This document shows, piece after piece, positions 1 through 11,689 of a stretch of DNA of 64,000 bases. The notes under the pieces were generated by a model. It saw only the letters and a program-made list of their open reading frames with translations. It did no database searches and was not told the origin of the DNA. The number at the start of each line of letters is the position of its first letter. Position 1 is the stretch's first letter. The stretch is from Eupeodes corollae. Its lineage: Eukaryota; Arthropoda; Insecta; Diptera; Syrphidae. The stretch covers positions 65,738,991-65,802,990 of the forward strand of contig NC_079149.1 of the NCBI RefSeq assembly GCF_945859685.1. The letters are read 5' to 3'. The position numbers were made by a program, and so were the translations under genes.

Positions 1-44
1 ATTTCAATATTTTTTTTTTTTTGAACGAGATCTTATATTGCTTT

Positions 45-1060
45 AACAATATTTGATTATCAAAAGTACAATTTTGTTTGCTTGGATTTTTAAAAAAATA
101 TTGATTTTTTTTAAAATTATAGGTCTCAAAAACGGTCCAACATTTTTTTACGAAATTTAAATGTAGAGCGTATATTTATATTAACTAAACAACTGCATAC
201 CAAAAATATTTTTAGAACAAAATTTAAAAAAAATTATATATACAAAATTAATTTAAAAAAACGGCACCAACAACTTTCGAAAAAAACTTGAAAAATCTAG
301 GGTATTTTTATTTATAAAATTGCATTTAAATTTTTACAGAAAACTTATTTTTTAGGTTAAATTTTGAATTTTAAATTAGTTTTCTTTTTTTTTAATTATG
401 TTCCCTGTATTAAGTGTAACCCCCTTCCATCCCATCTACATGAGCCCGAAAGAATGCAATATTTTGACAAAATGTTGATTACATTGCTATCTTTTATTCA
501 AAATAATGCAAATTTGAAAGAACTAGTTTAATATACAAACAATTGCTTTCGTTAAGTATGCTTACAAGTATTTTTCATTTCCGGGATGAGTTGTCCTATG
601 ATGAGTTGTGTCTTGGGATGAACCTAGCTTACCGAAAAAATGGTGTGTATTCAATAAGTTCATTCAAATATCTAATCTCTAATTTTTGTTTTCTTAACTT
701 GGCTTCTTTTAGTTAAAAAATGTATTTTTGCATTGCTCCAGAAGGGTATTGCTAATAGAACCGTAATTTTGATTTGATAATTATCAAAACTATTGAATCG
801 ATTTCAATATTTGATGATCAAAAGTGTATATATTTTATTCTGGATTTTTGAAAAAAATATTGCATTTTTTTTTCAAAATGCAATATCTCGAAAAAAAATC
901 CACTTTTATTTGAGAAATTGAAATCTAAAACGTATATTTACAATCACTTAACAGCTGCATATTTTTAAGAAAAAATAAAAAAATTGTATATACACAAAAA
1001 TTAATTTAAATAAAACCGGTCGAACGATTTTCAAAAAAAAAAAAATTGAAAAATGGGTGT
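45..1060. repeat. Direct duplication of an AT-rich ~290-bp block
   Basis: Two diverged copies, about 45-330 and 770-1060, share the same succession of phrases: a gattatcaaaag-like start, a run of T and A, a gcgtatattta-like segment, an aactgcatac-like segment and an aattaatttaaa-like end. The copies lie about 750 bp apart in the same orientation. No coding potential is seen. It is probably part of an old dispersed repeat. Confidence 0.5.
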
Positions 1061-1329
1061 TTTTTTGGCAAATCAAACAAATTTATTTTACAGGTATATT
1101 TGTAAATCTTATGTAGGTACTTTTTTAAACAGACTCTTTGCATACAGGAGCAAGTTCGGGCGACCCAGTCGTGCATTTTATTTAGTTTATTTTAATTGAA
1201 TTAATAATGAGCTTTTACAACAAAACTAAAACTCAATTTTTTTAAACAGACCAATTGAAATCTTAAAATAGGATTATAAAAAGTAGGATATTGAACCCAG
1301 TCTATAATTTAAAGACGCAAACAAAATGA

Positions 1330-2022
1330 CATATATTGATCTTGATTAGAATAAAAGTTGGTAAAAATTGATTTTCGACTCAAATATCTTTTCAAATGTT
1401 TGAGATATTGATTTTAAACTACTTTTATCTTTAAGAAATATTGTTCTCAACATTCAGTAAAATTTTGAGAAAAATCGAATGAACAGTTTTTTTACAAACA
1501 ATAAAAAACCTAACTAACAAAAAAACAATACTAAAACTTGGTAAAAATTTACTTTCGACTCCAATAGCTTTCTAAAAATTAAAAATATTATCTTTAAACT
1601 ATTTTTCTTTCACAGAAAATATTGTTTTCGATATTCAGTAGTTTTTTTTATAAAATCCAACAGTCCATTTTTTCATACAACAAATAAAATCTACAAGAAA
1701 TAGTACGCAACTTTGGTAAAAAATGATGTTCGGTTCTTGATATCTTTAAAATTAATTTCATTTATCCAATTTGTAAAAATTTAAGAAATGCTTTTTAAAT
1801 TGGTAAAAATTTGTTTCCAACTAAAAATCTATTTAACAAAACTAGATTTTCAAACTAAACTGTTTCTTGATATATGAAAAATATTGTTAGTAATTTTAAA
1901 ATGTTTAAGAATAATTCAACAACTTTTTTAACCCAACACGAAAACCTACAAACTTTTAAGCAAGACAAATCGACAGACGGGATGGGAAGTTATCAGTGTG
2001 GGTCGCATCCTTGCCTCTTTTT
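1330..2022 (+). repeat. Dispersed repeat family R, copy 1 (monomer array plus 3' end)
   Basis: Diverged monomers of about 175 bp recur, each with a ttggtaaaaattgattttcg-like start and an attcagtaaaattttgag-like segment. The block ends with the family's terminal sequence: a gacaaatcgacagacggga motif, gggaagttatcagtgtggg, then a T-rich tail. The same end occurs near 12250, 40420 and, inverted, near 22540 and 38600. This copy lacks the family's 5' half. Confidence 0.7.
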
Positions 2023-2023
2023 G

Positions 2024-2480
2024 CTGCATGTTTTGGGTCATTATCCTGCATGAAAATCTAGGTAAATGACATTAACTCTAATGTTAATGGTTTCATACTG
2101 TCCCATATTCATCGTACCATTTATTTTTACCGACGGACCCACACTAACCCAAGAAAATGCTCCCCTTTGAAGTAAACTTTGGATTGTAGACTTGGCATCA
2201 AGGGCGTTATCTTCGTTTCATCGGTCCATCAAACTCTTTTTCAACAATGTACATACCTTAGGTGGATTTTCGCGAAATCCAATCGAGAATTGATGTTCTT
2301 CTTAGATACCAATGGTTTCTGCTAATGCATCCAAATATGTCTGTTCCATTAGATCCATAGCGGTGATTCATATGTTGGCTATGAAAATTTATTGAATTTT
2401 TCTTACTGTACCTCAAGTGTTCCCTGCTCAGAAACGAACAAGAAATACGCCTAATAAAATTATGATCGAAATTACATTTT
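2024..2480 (-). pseudogene. Tc1-like transposase fragment
   Basis: The minus strand encodes the Tc1 signature FMQDNDPKHAA around 2030-2060, holding the second catalytic Asp. Further upstream, near 2215-2245, lie frameshifted remains of the WTDET-type motif with the first catalytic Asp. No long ORF survives, so the copy is dead. It abuts the end of the family R repeat. Tc1/mariner assignment rests on the DND-PKH motif and is firm; the boundaries are approximate. Confidence 0.7.
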
Positions 2481-2484
2481 TCAA

Positions 2485-3685
2485 ACTTTTTAATAATTGA
2501 TTGCTTCGGTGAAATTAAATGTCTTTATAATGCCTCATAAATAGGTTCATGCCTTTTGTATTGCCTTGTGACAAAATAATAGAGTTAAAATCTTGATGAG
2601 GCACTCAGACAAGGTCTTGAACAGAAAAAAAATATAAAATCACTACATCTGTGTCCTTTTATTCTCTTGAGTACAAGAAAAAAAAACACTAGGAAACATT
2701 GTGGTATGTTTTTTTTTATTTTCAAACTTTCATATCCTTCTACAAACAAAGTTTTATGTACAAACTAAAAGCCTTAGAATAAAAATTCCCCCCTTTTTCC
2801 CTAATTTCTTTCATGATTTTCTCCCGCAAATTAACCTGGTAATAGCAATAATGAAAATGTATACCATGGTCGCTTTCCTTCTCTATGCAATTACACGTTA
2901 CATCCCCGTTGAGTTCATCATAATTGTGTTTTCTTGTCATAGTCATTTTTATGAAGCAACTTGATGGAATCGCTTACACTCAAAAATGGGTATGGTAGAG
3001 TGCGATTCAAAAATACATTAACTTTTCTGTAAGTCAATTTTTGCAGCGACCAACACAACGAGTTTAAACCCAAACATTAAAGACACGAGTTTGGGGGTGA
3101 AAACTAAATGGTGTTTTTACGTGAATTCCCGTGATTTTGAACTTTGACGGAAATTATTCCAAAACATTTTAAAATAATCATCAGCAGCAATTTTTTTCTG
3201 TCCGCTGTTAATTTGCTTCAGAGTGAGATATATTTTATTTTGTAGTGTTTTGTTATGACATTTGGTCAAGTCATAGATTTTGAACATGAAAGATATCATT
3301 TCTTGAACTCATAAATTATTTTAAACCAATTTAAGACCACCTAACATTTATGTGTAATATGTCTTGTACATCACTGTCGTATTTTCACGGTATAAACACT
3401 GGACTATGAATACCCCCATAATGAAACATAAAAAGTTAATTTCTTTTTGACTTGAATTTGTCAAATTATTTGTAAACTATGGCAGCGTCAACATGTTTTA
3501 AGAAGGCGTTATATCCCACAGATTTTGTGTCTTCGTGTGGTTATAAATAAAAACACACTCATAAATCTTCCAAGCTACAAACTTACACAAAATCACTGCA
3601 ATTATGAAAAAAAAAAAAAAAACAATTATAAATTAATAAGAGTTGTAATCTATGGAATTTTAAAAATATAGTAGGTACTTATTTG
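2485..3685. other. No recognised gene
   Basis: AT-rich sequence with only short open frames (under 90 codons) that show no recognisable motif. Nothing further could be supported. Confidence 0.4.
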
Positions 3686-3689
3686 AAAG

Positions 3690-5940
3690 GTTTAAAAAAC
3701 TAAATCAGTACCTTGCTTTTTTGCAATATGCATATAACTTTGTGACATCCATTTCCTGTAGAGGGTTGTGATATCAGTATTTGGAAGAAAGTCACTGCCT
3801 AGGATAAGTCTTCTTATTTCTCTCAATATCGCACATCGTCCAACAAAATGAAAAACATCCTTGGGCTCCTTCAAGTTGCACAGGTTGCATAGAATCGGTA
3901 AGTCCTCACGGTGAGGAATGTAGTTTGGATCAAGGAGTTCTCCTCTTAGCCGGAACATACATGAAATTTGTTCGATGGTATATTTGTCGTGGAAGTAGTT
4001 TCTTTCCCTGAGATCATAGTCTAGTCTACTGTAAATCATGCGGTGCAGTGCGCTTTTGGCTTGCTCTGTATATTGTGTTCTTGAGGCTTCATCCAGACGA
4101 GCTATTAGGCGATATAAAGTTGGCTTCCAAGAGGCAGGGTTACTGTAGTTTAGGTCAACATCCACCTGTTCGGCTAGTTCTATCCAGTCTTTAAACCATC
4201 CACTTCGGGATTGGATTGTTTGCAGAACTACTTTCTTTGGGAGACGATAACTTTGCATATTCAGAGCTTTGAGGATGTAATGTTTTTATAAATAAAGGCG
4301 ATAAACCCGTTTCCAGCAGGATCATATAGTTTGGCGTACTCGAAGAAAGGTGGAAAATCCGTTTTATGTAAAATCTGAGCAGTTCTTCCACTTGTTCATA
4401 TTTCCGACCTCCCCAAGCTTGCACCGCATAAAACATAACTGATTCCGATACCGCTTCGAAGACCCTGAATTTACTGGTGTGCGTAATTTCCTTATTAGTA
4501 AAGCATTGCTTCCATGCTACGTTTATAGCTGTTTTTCCATGCTCAAGTTCTTAGTAAAGCAGATTCCTAGATATTTGTATTCTTTCAGAGTTCAGAGTGC
4601 AAACAAGCTTGGACTGAGTGCACAGCCCTGTCTAACTCCTGATTTCGTTTGGAACCATTCTGATAAACATTGGCCATTCCACACTGATGCTTTGGTTGTC
4701 TTGTATACATTTTGCAATACTGTACCGAACTTAAGCGACATTCCTATCTGGAAAAGCTTGCAAAACAGGGCATTGCGATCCACGGTTTGAAATCAACAAA
4801 AAATGCAAATAGTTTCTTATTTTTCAATAGAAACGAGTCAGCAATCGAGCGGAGTACAAAAATGTGATTGACGATGGAGTATCCTGATCTGAAGCCAGCT
4901 TGGAACTCCCTAAACAGATTATTAGAATGTATCCATTCAATCAAACGACTGAGCAAAATCGATTTAAATATCTTATATGACGCGTTCAAAAACGAGATAC
5001 CTTTGTACCTTGCTGAACTGATTTGGGATGGTTCCTTTCTCAAAAGATCTGGTTGAATACTGCTGTTAGAGATACAACAAGAGTATCTGCACCATATCTT
5101 TAGAATTCTGCAGGTATACCATCAGAGCCCGCAGCATTTCGATCCTTTTGGTCGTTTATCGATATAAACACTTCTTCCTTTAAAATTGTTGCAACTCAGA
5201 CGACTTTTAACACTTTGCATGATGTGCTTGGGCTTCCGAATAGTCTTTTTTTTTCTTTTTTCAGCAGAGATGTTTATAATAGTGATTGTACTTCATACAA
5301 CAGTATTTTGTAAGATTTGTATTGGACTTCCGATATGCACTCAGCCAAGAGTAAGAAAGGCTTCTCGCCTTCATGCATTCCTTGTCAAAACAGGGTTCTC
5401 TATATTCAGTTTTTTTTTACTGTTATTTCTCCTTTAATGCTTTTTTCAATTTTGTTCAGGCTTCCGTCGTATTGCTCCATCATCAGAAGTGCATCTAAAC
5501 GTGTTCTATAGTTGGATGCAGATTAGTTTGACCAGCGAAGTTTAGGAATCAGTTGCATTTATACATTGGTTTCGTTTTTTCTTTCCCATTGGTAAAGGAT
5601 ATACAAAAAGGCTGTGGTCTGAAAACGGTTTCTTTTCTATTTTCAGATTTTTAACAACTGTTCTTCAGTCACCACCTTCTTAACTGTAGTCATTGACCGA
5701 ACTTCCTTATTTGTCCACGAATGTAAATTCACCAAATTTATCACCATCACTTGCACCGTTCGTTACACGTAGACCGAAAGGGTTGCAAAGTTCAAGCAAT
5801 TGATTTCCTCTTGCATTCTTAATTGTGTCTTTTGAATTTTTTGCTTTTCCGATCCCATTCTTGCGTTTAGGTCTCCCATTCTTGCGTTTAGGGCAGACGG
5901 CATAACTCGAAACGTCTTCTGTTGAAACGTCATTTGGATT
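3690..5940 (-). pseudogene. Degenerate LINE (endonuclease-RT relic, family B)
   Basis: Minus-strand pieces of one non-LTR retrotransposon appear in the right order. Near 5930-5700 there is an endonuclease-like stretch with remnants resembling a GDxNA-type motif. Near 5180-5050 is the RT entry region (LDGIPAEF-like). Residues of 4744-5043 include FQAGFRSGYS, and 4592-4783 includes TKSGVRQGCALSPSLFAL. The last open stretch, 3692-4258 (188 codons), contains a CxxC...H...C cluster (CNLCNLKEPKDVFHFVGRC), as found at the C-terminus of several LINE ORF2 proteins. Frameshifts and stops break it repeatedly. The clade was not assigned. Confidence 0.8.
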
Positions 5941-6122
5941 ATATTATTCCTTAAAACGTCGATGAACCGAAAAACCCATTGTGAGTCGTAGATAGAAAAT
6001 TATTCAAAATGAAAAATTATTGTTGCGTTTTTAAGAATTTTTTTGATTGATTCTATCCTTAAAATCAAGAAAATATAAGATAAAATGTTTATGGTTGAAC
6101 AGTTATAATTTAACATGATATA

Positions 6123-7165
6123 CAGGGTGGGCTATCTAGTGGTTTCTTTTTAATTTTGTAAGTCATATGTTATTTTAACACTAACAGGTGCTCCCGCTCG
6201 ACGATCGTTAAATCGCACGGTAGAGGCTGCCAATGACCAGCCCCCAAACGCAAAACAAATTGTTCAACAAACTCGCCTCTCAATTAGTCCGTTGCTAAGC
6301 ATACTGTGTGGGATGTGGCACCGTCTTGTTGAAACCGCATGCCATACTATTCTATTTTCTGCAAACAAAAATCGGACGGAAGCGCTCACCACTCACAGTA
6401 ACGTTGCGACTCGTATCATCTTTGAAGAAATACGGCCTAATTATTCAGCCAACTCACGATAAACACCAAACAGTGACTTTTTCTGGATGCATTGATTTCT
6501 CTTGCAAAGCTACTGGATGCCCTTCACTCCAAATACGACAGTTTTGTTTGTTTACGAATTCATTCAACCCGAAATGAGCTTCATAGCTGAATACAATCAA
6601 GTTTTCGATAAAAAAAGTGCGCGATGAACTTTTTAAACAGAGCACGCATTTTGATAATAAAATTCAATAATGTTTGCTAATCGTATCTGTTGTCAGGAAT
6701 GAAAGGGACCTACAGTTTTAAGGCCAATCCGAAGGGCTAATTTGAGCAAGCACTTTTAATGACAAGAATAACTATTGGAGAATTTGTCAATTCCTCGCAA
6801 CAGACAGTCCCCTTGAAAAAAAACTTTAGATGGCCAGGCAGCGATCAATTCCAAGATCTCTGGAATGACAGTCCAACGCACTAACCATTACGATACGGGT
6901 ACTCTATCAATTAATTACAGTCAAATAATTAGTGTAAAAATGATTGCAAAATTTGAAATTCTAATTTCTAAATAAAATTTACTAAGTGAAATATTTAATT
7001 TGAAATCATAAGAGATTGCATTCCTTAACAAGCCTGCCGAAAAGTTCCACTCTACAAACTGACCTTCAACGTATGCACCCGTACTTTTCCATGCATACAA
7101 TTCATGTCTGGCTTGTTTACGTATTATTTTTCATAGCTACCCTATTACAAGGATACGCCACCCTG
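6123..7165 (-). mobile_element. Mariner-like element with TIRs, decayed
   Basis: The ends match as inverted repeats: CAGGGTGGGCTATC at 6123 and the inverse of GGATACGCCACCCTG ending at 7165. TA precedes the left end, while the right flank has lost it. The minus strand carries transposase relics. Residues in 6454-6645 include SYEAHFGLNEFVNKQNCRIW and HPEKVTVWC, and about 6200-6350 includes FQQDGATSHT and a CDLT-like motif. This is an IS630/mariner-type transposase with the catalytic region frameshifted. A SINE (6689-6903) is inserted inside. Confidence 0.75.
6689..6903 (-). repeat. tRNA-derived SINE, copy S1 (3'-truncated)
   Basis: Reading the minus strand from 6903, the AGTACCCGTA head is followed by an A-box-like tRNA segment (ATGGTTAGTG), a decayed B box, and the SINE body up to the tcctgacaac segment. 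It lacks the last ~70 bp of fuller copies such as 41079-41335. It sits inside the mariner-like element and is therefore younger than that insertion. Confidence 0.75.
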
Positions 7166-7169
7166 TCAA

Positions 7170-8435
7170 ACAATTTATATATCTGCAAAAGTGTAATCAA
7201 CCTTTAACATTTAAAGTTCAAAATACAGTGACACCGAATTGAAAGTTAGTCATTATGACAAACTATATTTTCCATGAGCAGGTATCAAAATATTGGCCAA
7301 CCTATTTATTTGCATCACGTTCTTTAAATTATTTTTCATTTGTTTGTGTGTTTATTTACTTTCGAAAATAATCAGTTTGGCAAACGATCAAATTGTGTTA
7401 CAAAAACTTTTCTAATGAAAGTTGAAGCAAAAACCCTTAAAATTTAAAAAAAGTTTCATTATTTTCCTTGCCAAAAGTTAACATTAAATTTTAGTTTTCA
7501 CAAAGCAATCCTCCCAAATCACTTGCATTAAAAATGCATCAAACTAAAAAGGTTTTAAAAGTAGCTATGTGCCTTGCCTAGTCTTAGAAAAAAGGAAACA
7601 CTTAGTATAGCCAGGCTGTGTGGAGGTGGTGTCGTCTATAAATATGTTAAAAAATGCATGAGTCAAATGAATCTTATAACCTTATGAGGGTGAAAGAACG
7701 AGTATATTAACCTAATGTGTTTTGGTTTTATCCAGGTGCAAGTATCATGCCCGAGCACATTAGTGATTTATAAGGTTAACAGTTTTACGCCATAAATCAA
7801 TTATCTGGTTGAATAACTACGTATAGAAAATGATATCATCCTTTTTTAAATATTTGTTTCTTTATTGCCACAAGTAGGTTGGATGTCTGCAAACTATTCA
7901 AAAGAAAATATTTAAATTCGTTTGCGTATTGCTTTGAGTAGGTGACGAATAAAATGAATTTAAACAAAAAATTCTTAAAACAATAAAACGTTTATGTTCA
8001 ATATTTCCCCAGAATCTCTTCATATTTTTATGGGTCATTAAAATGAGATGAATGTAAACAATGTAATTATGTTCGGGTTATAATTGGGACATTATTGCGT
8101 TATGCGTTAAATCACAAATGCATTCTGGTCAATCTATTAATTATTCACCAACATAACAATAACCATTTCATCCACAAGGGGACAATATACGACATACGAG
8201 TAAAGGTAGATATCCGCATGATATATGTATGTAGATCATCATAAATAGCTGAATGTTGTGATGCGGTAAATCTGCAGTGAATAGAAGATGAGACCGAATA
8301 AGGATATTATACCACCTTGTCAGTTAATCAAATAATCAATTTATTACAAGTTTCCTACAAAATTATTGTATTATTTGACTTACAAAGACCATTTGTTATT
8401 TGACCTTAAAAACAATATTGAAATTTGCTGCCATT
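7170..8435. other. No recognised gene
   Basis: AT-rich intergenic sequence. No open frame, TIR pair or known repeat was recognised here. Confidence 0.4.
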
Positions 8436-8668
8436 AGCGTAGGTCAAACTTCCATATAACTTAATTCTCACTATAGGGGATTTCGCTTTGTTCCTCTTCC
8501 CTTTAAGAAATATCCCATATGAGTTAGGTTCTTTATAACGAAATTCTCTATGAACAAATTTGATTTATAGGGAACTAGCGGCCCGTCCCGGCTTCGCACT
8601 TGTAGACATCAATAGGTACAAATAAACGACCATGAGTGACTAACTCAGAAAAAAATTGTATGCTTATT

Positions 8669-8863
8669 TTAAAGCCTCCCTGTTTTGGCTGTGGTTTTTG
8701 TAGGTGGAAACAAAACGTATTGATTTTCAGGAGATCCTACTCGAGAAAATGCCACACACAATTGCCCGTGGGAAAAGCACTCTTTCCTTAAGTCGATACC
8801 AACTATGGAAACAAATTTATCCCTGGGACAAACATTATTTGAACGGCCTTTACATAAGTACAT
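8669..8863 (-). pseudogene. Helitron helicase C-terminal fragment
   Basis: The 64-codon frame contains VGIDLRKECFSHGQLCVAFS and RVGSPENQYVL. These match the terminal motif of the Pif1-like helicase domain in Helitron Rep/Hel proteins (GQLYVACSRVG-type). The rest of the protein, including the HUH nuclease, is absent. It lies between the Helitron 5' and 3' ends in the expected orientation. Confidence 0.8.
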
Positions 8864-8911
8864 CTGAAGCAGTGTGGAGGATATTAAAGTTTTACATATT
8901 TATGTCTACCC

Positions 8912-8936
8912 GTGGGAAGCCGGGACGGGCCGCTAG
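8912..8936 (+). repeat. Second Helitron 3' terminus, inverted
   Basis: GGGAAGCCGGGACGGGCCGC followed by TAG and T is a second copy of the Helitron 3' end. It points opposite to the one at 8575 and lies inside the same element. The two ends form a near-perfect inverted pair about 335 bp apart. It may be a nested Helitron remnant or an end-capture event. Confidence 0.65.
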
Positions 8937-9450
8937 TATTCTATAATATTGTCGAACATTTGTTTGTCCTATCATTAGTACTCTTCGCAGCGTTTACGAT
9001 GAAAGACATTTTATGGCTAATTTTTTTTACACCTTCGGTTGGTTTTAATAGGAATTTCTAAAGATTTTGTTACTCAGTGATAATGTAGCTTTAATAAAAA
9101 AAGAATTATCAAAATCAGTTCAGTACTTTTTGAGTTTTTTCGTTACATACAAAAATACAAATCTTTCCTCTTTATAATACTAGTGTAGATGTATGTAGAT
9201 GTAGATTAATTTTGTAATTTTGTAGGCCGAAAGCAAAGTTTTTTCTTCATAATGAAATATCAATTTTCAAATTTGAAAACAAAGTTTACTTCAATTTGTA
9301 TTCCTTACTTTAAAAGGGAACTCCTCGTTTTGAGAAGAATTTTCTTAAAGTGAATGTGGGTATGCATGGATGTGTAGTAGAAATGTTACGCATATCATCA
9401 ACAGGTCAATTGTTTGGGATGGCATTTTAAGTTCGAGAATTGTTGCCAAA

Positions 9451-9630
9451 ATGTCGAGGCGCAAAGCTATTTTGCTATCAGAAAAGTTATCAATGATTGA
9501 GAATGTCAAAAGGGGAGAGAATAAGAAAGTTGCAGAAAAATTTGGTGTATCGTTTAGTACATTGTCGACAATTTTAAAGAATTAATGAAAAATTTTAAAG
9601 TTTGAAGAAGAAAGTTCAAACATGTTGTTA
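9451..9630 (+). pseudogene. Pogo/Tigger transposase N-terminal fragment
   Basis: From ATG 9451 the frame reads MSRRKAILLSEKLSMIE, then a VKRGENKKVAEKFGVSFSTL segment. This is the helix-turn-helix of CENP-B/Tigger transposases (LTLSEKLKIIE...AKEFGI..STLSTILKN type). Tandem stops at 9583-9588 break the frame, after which KILKFEEESSN-like sequence continues. No DDE domain remains. The psq-type helix-turn-helix assignment is good; function is lost. Confidence 0.7.
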
Positions 9631-10143
9631 ATTAAAAAATTAAAAGACATACATTTCATTAAAATGAGTTTTTTGGAATACTTTTTTTGAAAATATAAAT
9701 GCAGCGTTAAAAAAATTTTTCTATATAAAGAATTTTTTATAAAACCTCTTTATAACGAAGCAATTTTAGGTTCCCTTGAAGGTTCGTTATAAAAAAGTTT
9801 GACTGTTTTTTTTTAAATTATTTTAAAAATAACAGAAAAAAATTGCTTCATTATTAATCAAAAAAGAGGTTACCTAAGAAAAAGGATATTTTCGATTAGA
9901 CCTTCTTATTAAATTTAGTTTCAATTATACTAGATACCCAGGTCGATAGGCCCGGTATTTCTTAATTTTCCATTATACTATATTTAAAACATATTTAAAA
10001 GGCACTATTTCCTTTTCACAGGAATAAACCCAGCAAATCAAACGAAAAAAGTTATAAACTCCAAATGTTGTTATATTTAGACAGAGAATATTTTTTTCAA
10101 TAGCAAATATCTGTTGGTATCAACAATTTCTTCGATTGCGCAC

Positions 10144-11331
10144 GGGTTGGGTTCGATATCCCGGTTTTTATATTCCCGTTTCTTAAAATCCTGATTCTAA
10201 AATCCCGTGTTTTATAATCCTACTTTTTATAATCCCGATTTTTTATAATCCCGCTTTTTGTAATCCCGTTTCTTATAATCCCGTTTTTTATTATCCCGAT
10301 TTTGCAATCAAAACTAGTTGTTTAATTTTTAAAAATCGCTCGATTTTTTAAAACTTAACAACTAGTTTTGATTGCAAAATTAAAATTAGAAAAAAATTAA
10401 AACAAATTTAAAAATTAGATATTTTTCTAGATTCATTTTATTGTAACCTTTAATAAAAACAACATATCACAAAATAAGAAATGTAAATAAAACAGTATTC
10501 TGTTAAAACAAACTCAAATCAATTAACAAAGTCAATGATAGCAGTAAAAAAGTAATTGAGAGGTAAGTAAACCTTAGACTCTTTTTATTATTTAGTTTAA
10601 TGCACGTGTTTTGCAACAAAAACAACGGGATTGTCGGGACTTATCGGGATTTTGAATAAGCGGGATTTCAAGAAATCGGTATTTTTGAAGACGGGATTAT
10701 AAAACATTTTTTTCGGGATTTTTAAAAACGGGATTTTAAAAAACGGGATTCCTAAACGCTCCAATTGCTTTTTATAATCCCAATTTTTTATAATCCCCCT
10801 TTTTGTAATCCCGTTTATTATAATCCCGTTTTCGATTAATATTATAAAATCGCGCGATTTTTAAAATTAAACAACTAGTTTTGATTGCAAAATGGAAATT
10901 AAAATATTGTTTATAAACATTAATAAAATGAGACATTTTTTATAACATATTAAAAAAAATAATATAAAGTCAAATAGTATTCTTTTAAAACAAAACTAAA
11001 ACTAATTAACAAAGTATAATGTAGGCTTGTAAAAAGCGGGATTCAGAAACGCTTCTTAATTTAACATGCAAACATTTGACTTCTATTGTTATTTAGTTAA
11101 TACACGTATTACGTAAATAAAACAAAGGACTGTCTGGATTTTTCGGGATTTTAAAAAGCGGGATTCTAATTCATGGGGCTTTTTTTAATAAGCGGGATTT
11201 TAAAATACGGGATTTTAAAAAATCGGTATTTTAGAAGACGGGATTTTAAAACTTTTTTTTCGTGATTTTAAAACTTTTTTTCGGGATTTTTTGAAAGTAG
11301 GATTTTAAAAGCGGGATACTGATACGCTCCC
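10144..11331. mobile_element. Foldback-like element with CCCG-repeat arms, composite
   Basis: The left arm (about 10144-10310) is a tandem array of ~14-bp units of the type TAATCCCGTTTTT. The right arm holds the inverted unit (CGGGATTTTAAAA) in tandem up to 11331. A second arm pair meets near 10755-10800, so two copies appear joined or nested. A 9-bp duplication flanks the whole: attgcgcac at 10135-10143 and attgcacac at 11332-11340 (one mismatch). Long inverted arms built from short tandem repeats, with 9-bp duplications, match the architecture of Drosophila FB elements. No coding sequence is seen. Confidence 0.75.
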
Positions 11332-11340
11332 ATTGCACAC

Positions 11341-11680
11341 TGCTTAAAATAAATTTGTGTAAGTAAAGACCTCGATTTTTTTCAATTTCTCTGAATGAAG
11401 TTTTTCCATGCCCAAGTTCTTGGTAAAGCAAACGACTATGTAATAATATTCCTTGGCTATTCTATTCTCATTCGCACATAATCTTCCTCCATCAGTCTTA
11501 AAAACCATCACGTTTGATTTATTTAAATTCACGACTAGTTTCCATCTTGAGCAATGCTCGGCAGGCTTATTAATATTTAACTGCAAGGACTGTGGCGTAT
11601 ACGCTTATAGCAAAATGTTGTCAGCAATAAGAAGAGTTGTTTACGTTTACACCTGCACATTCAATTCCTGACAGAGGTGT
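11341..11680 (-). pseudogene. LINE family B reverse-transcriptase fragment
   Basis: The minus strand near 11640 encodes an IADNILL-like decayed YADD box. It is followed in 11344-11586 by LQLNINKPAEHCSRW-like, then VVNLNKSNVMVFKTDGGRL residues, the palm/thumb region after YADD. It may belong to the same family as 3690-5940, but overlap is too short to prove it. The foldback-like element sits at its 3' side. Confidence 0.65.
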
Positions 11681-11689
11681 TTCACGTAT

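Larger units (their letters stand above)
8575..9189 (-). mobile_element. Helitron deletion derivative
   Basis: On the minus strand the element starts with TC (TCTACACTAGTATTATAAAG at 9189) and ends with GGGACGGGCCGCTAG at 8575. It is flanked by A on the 5' side and T on the 3' side, the standard Helitron A/T insertion rule. The 5' portion has the usual arthropod Helitron phrase about not fully resolved AAACTC...ACTGAAC...GATTTTGATAATTC. Inside remains only the end of the Pif1-type helicase (8669-8863). At 615 bp it is a short derivative of an autonomous element. Confidence 0.8.
8440..9805 (+). mobile_element. Pogo/Tigger-like element, decayed, hosting a Helitron
   Basis: The outer ends share a diverged inverted repeat: GTCAAACTTCCATATAAC near 8443 and the inverse of GTTATAAAAAAGTTTGAC ending at 9803. 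Both are followed inward by a ggttc...ttataacga-like subterminal block. The only coding trace is a CENP-B/pogo-type N-terminal DNA-binding segment at 9451-9585. A Helitron derivative is nested at 8575-9189. The boundaries rest on the similarity of the two ends and are approximate. Confidence 0.6.

Noticed and set aside
2701..2964. 87-codon plus-strand hydrophobic frame
   Set aside because: Composition-driven AT-rich frame with no motif, overlapping an equally unlikely frame on the other strand.
10144..11331. CRISPR-like array because of regular short repeats
   Set aside because: Units are adjacent, degenerate and inverted between arms with no unique spacers; the host is a eukaryote.
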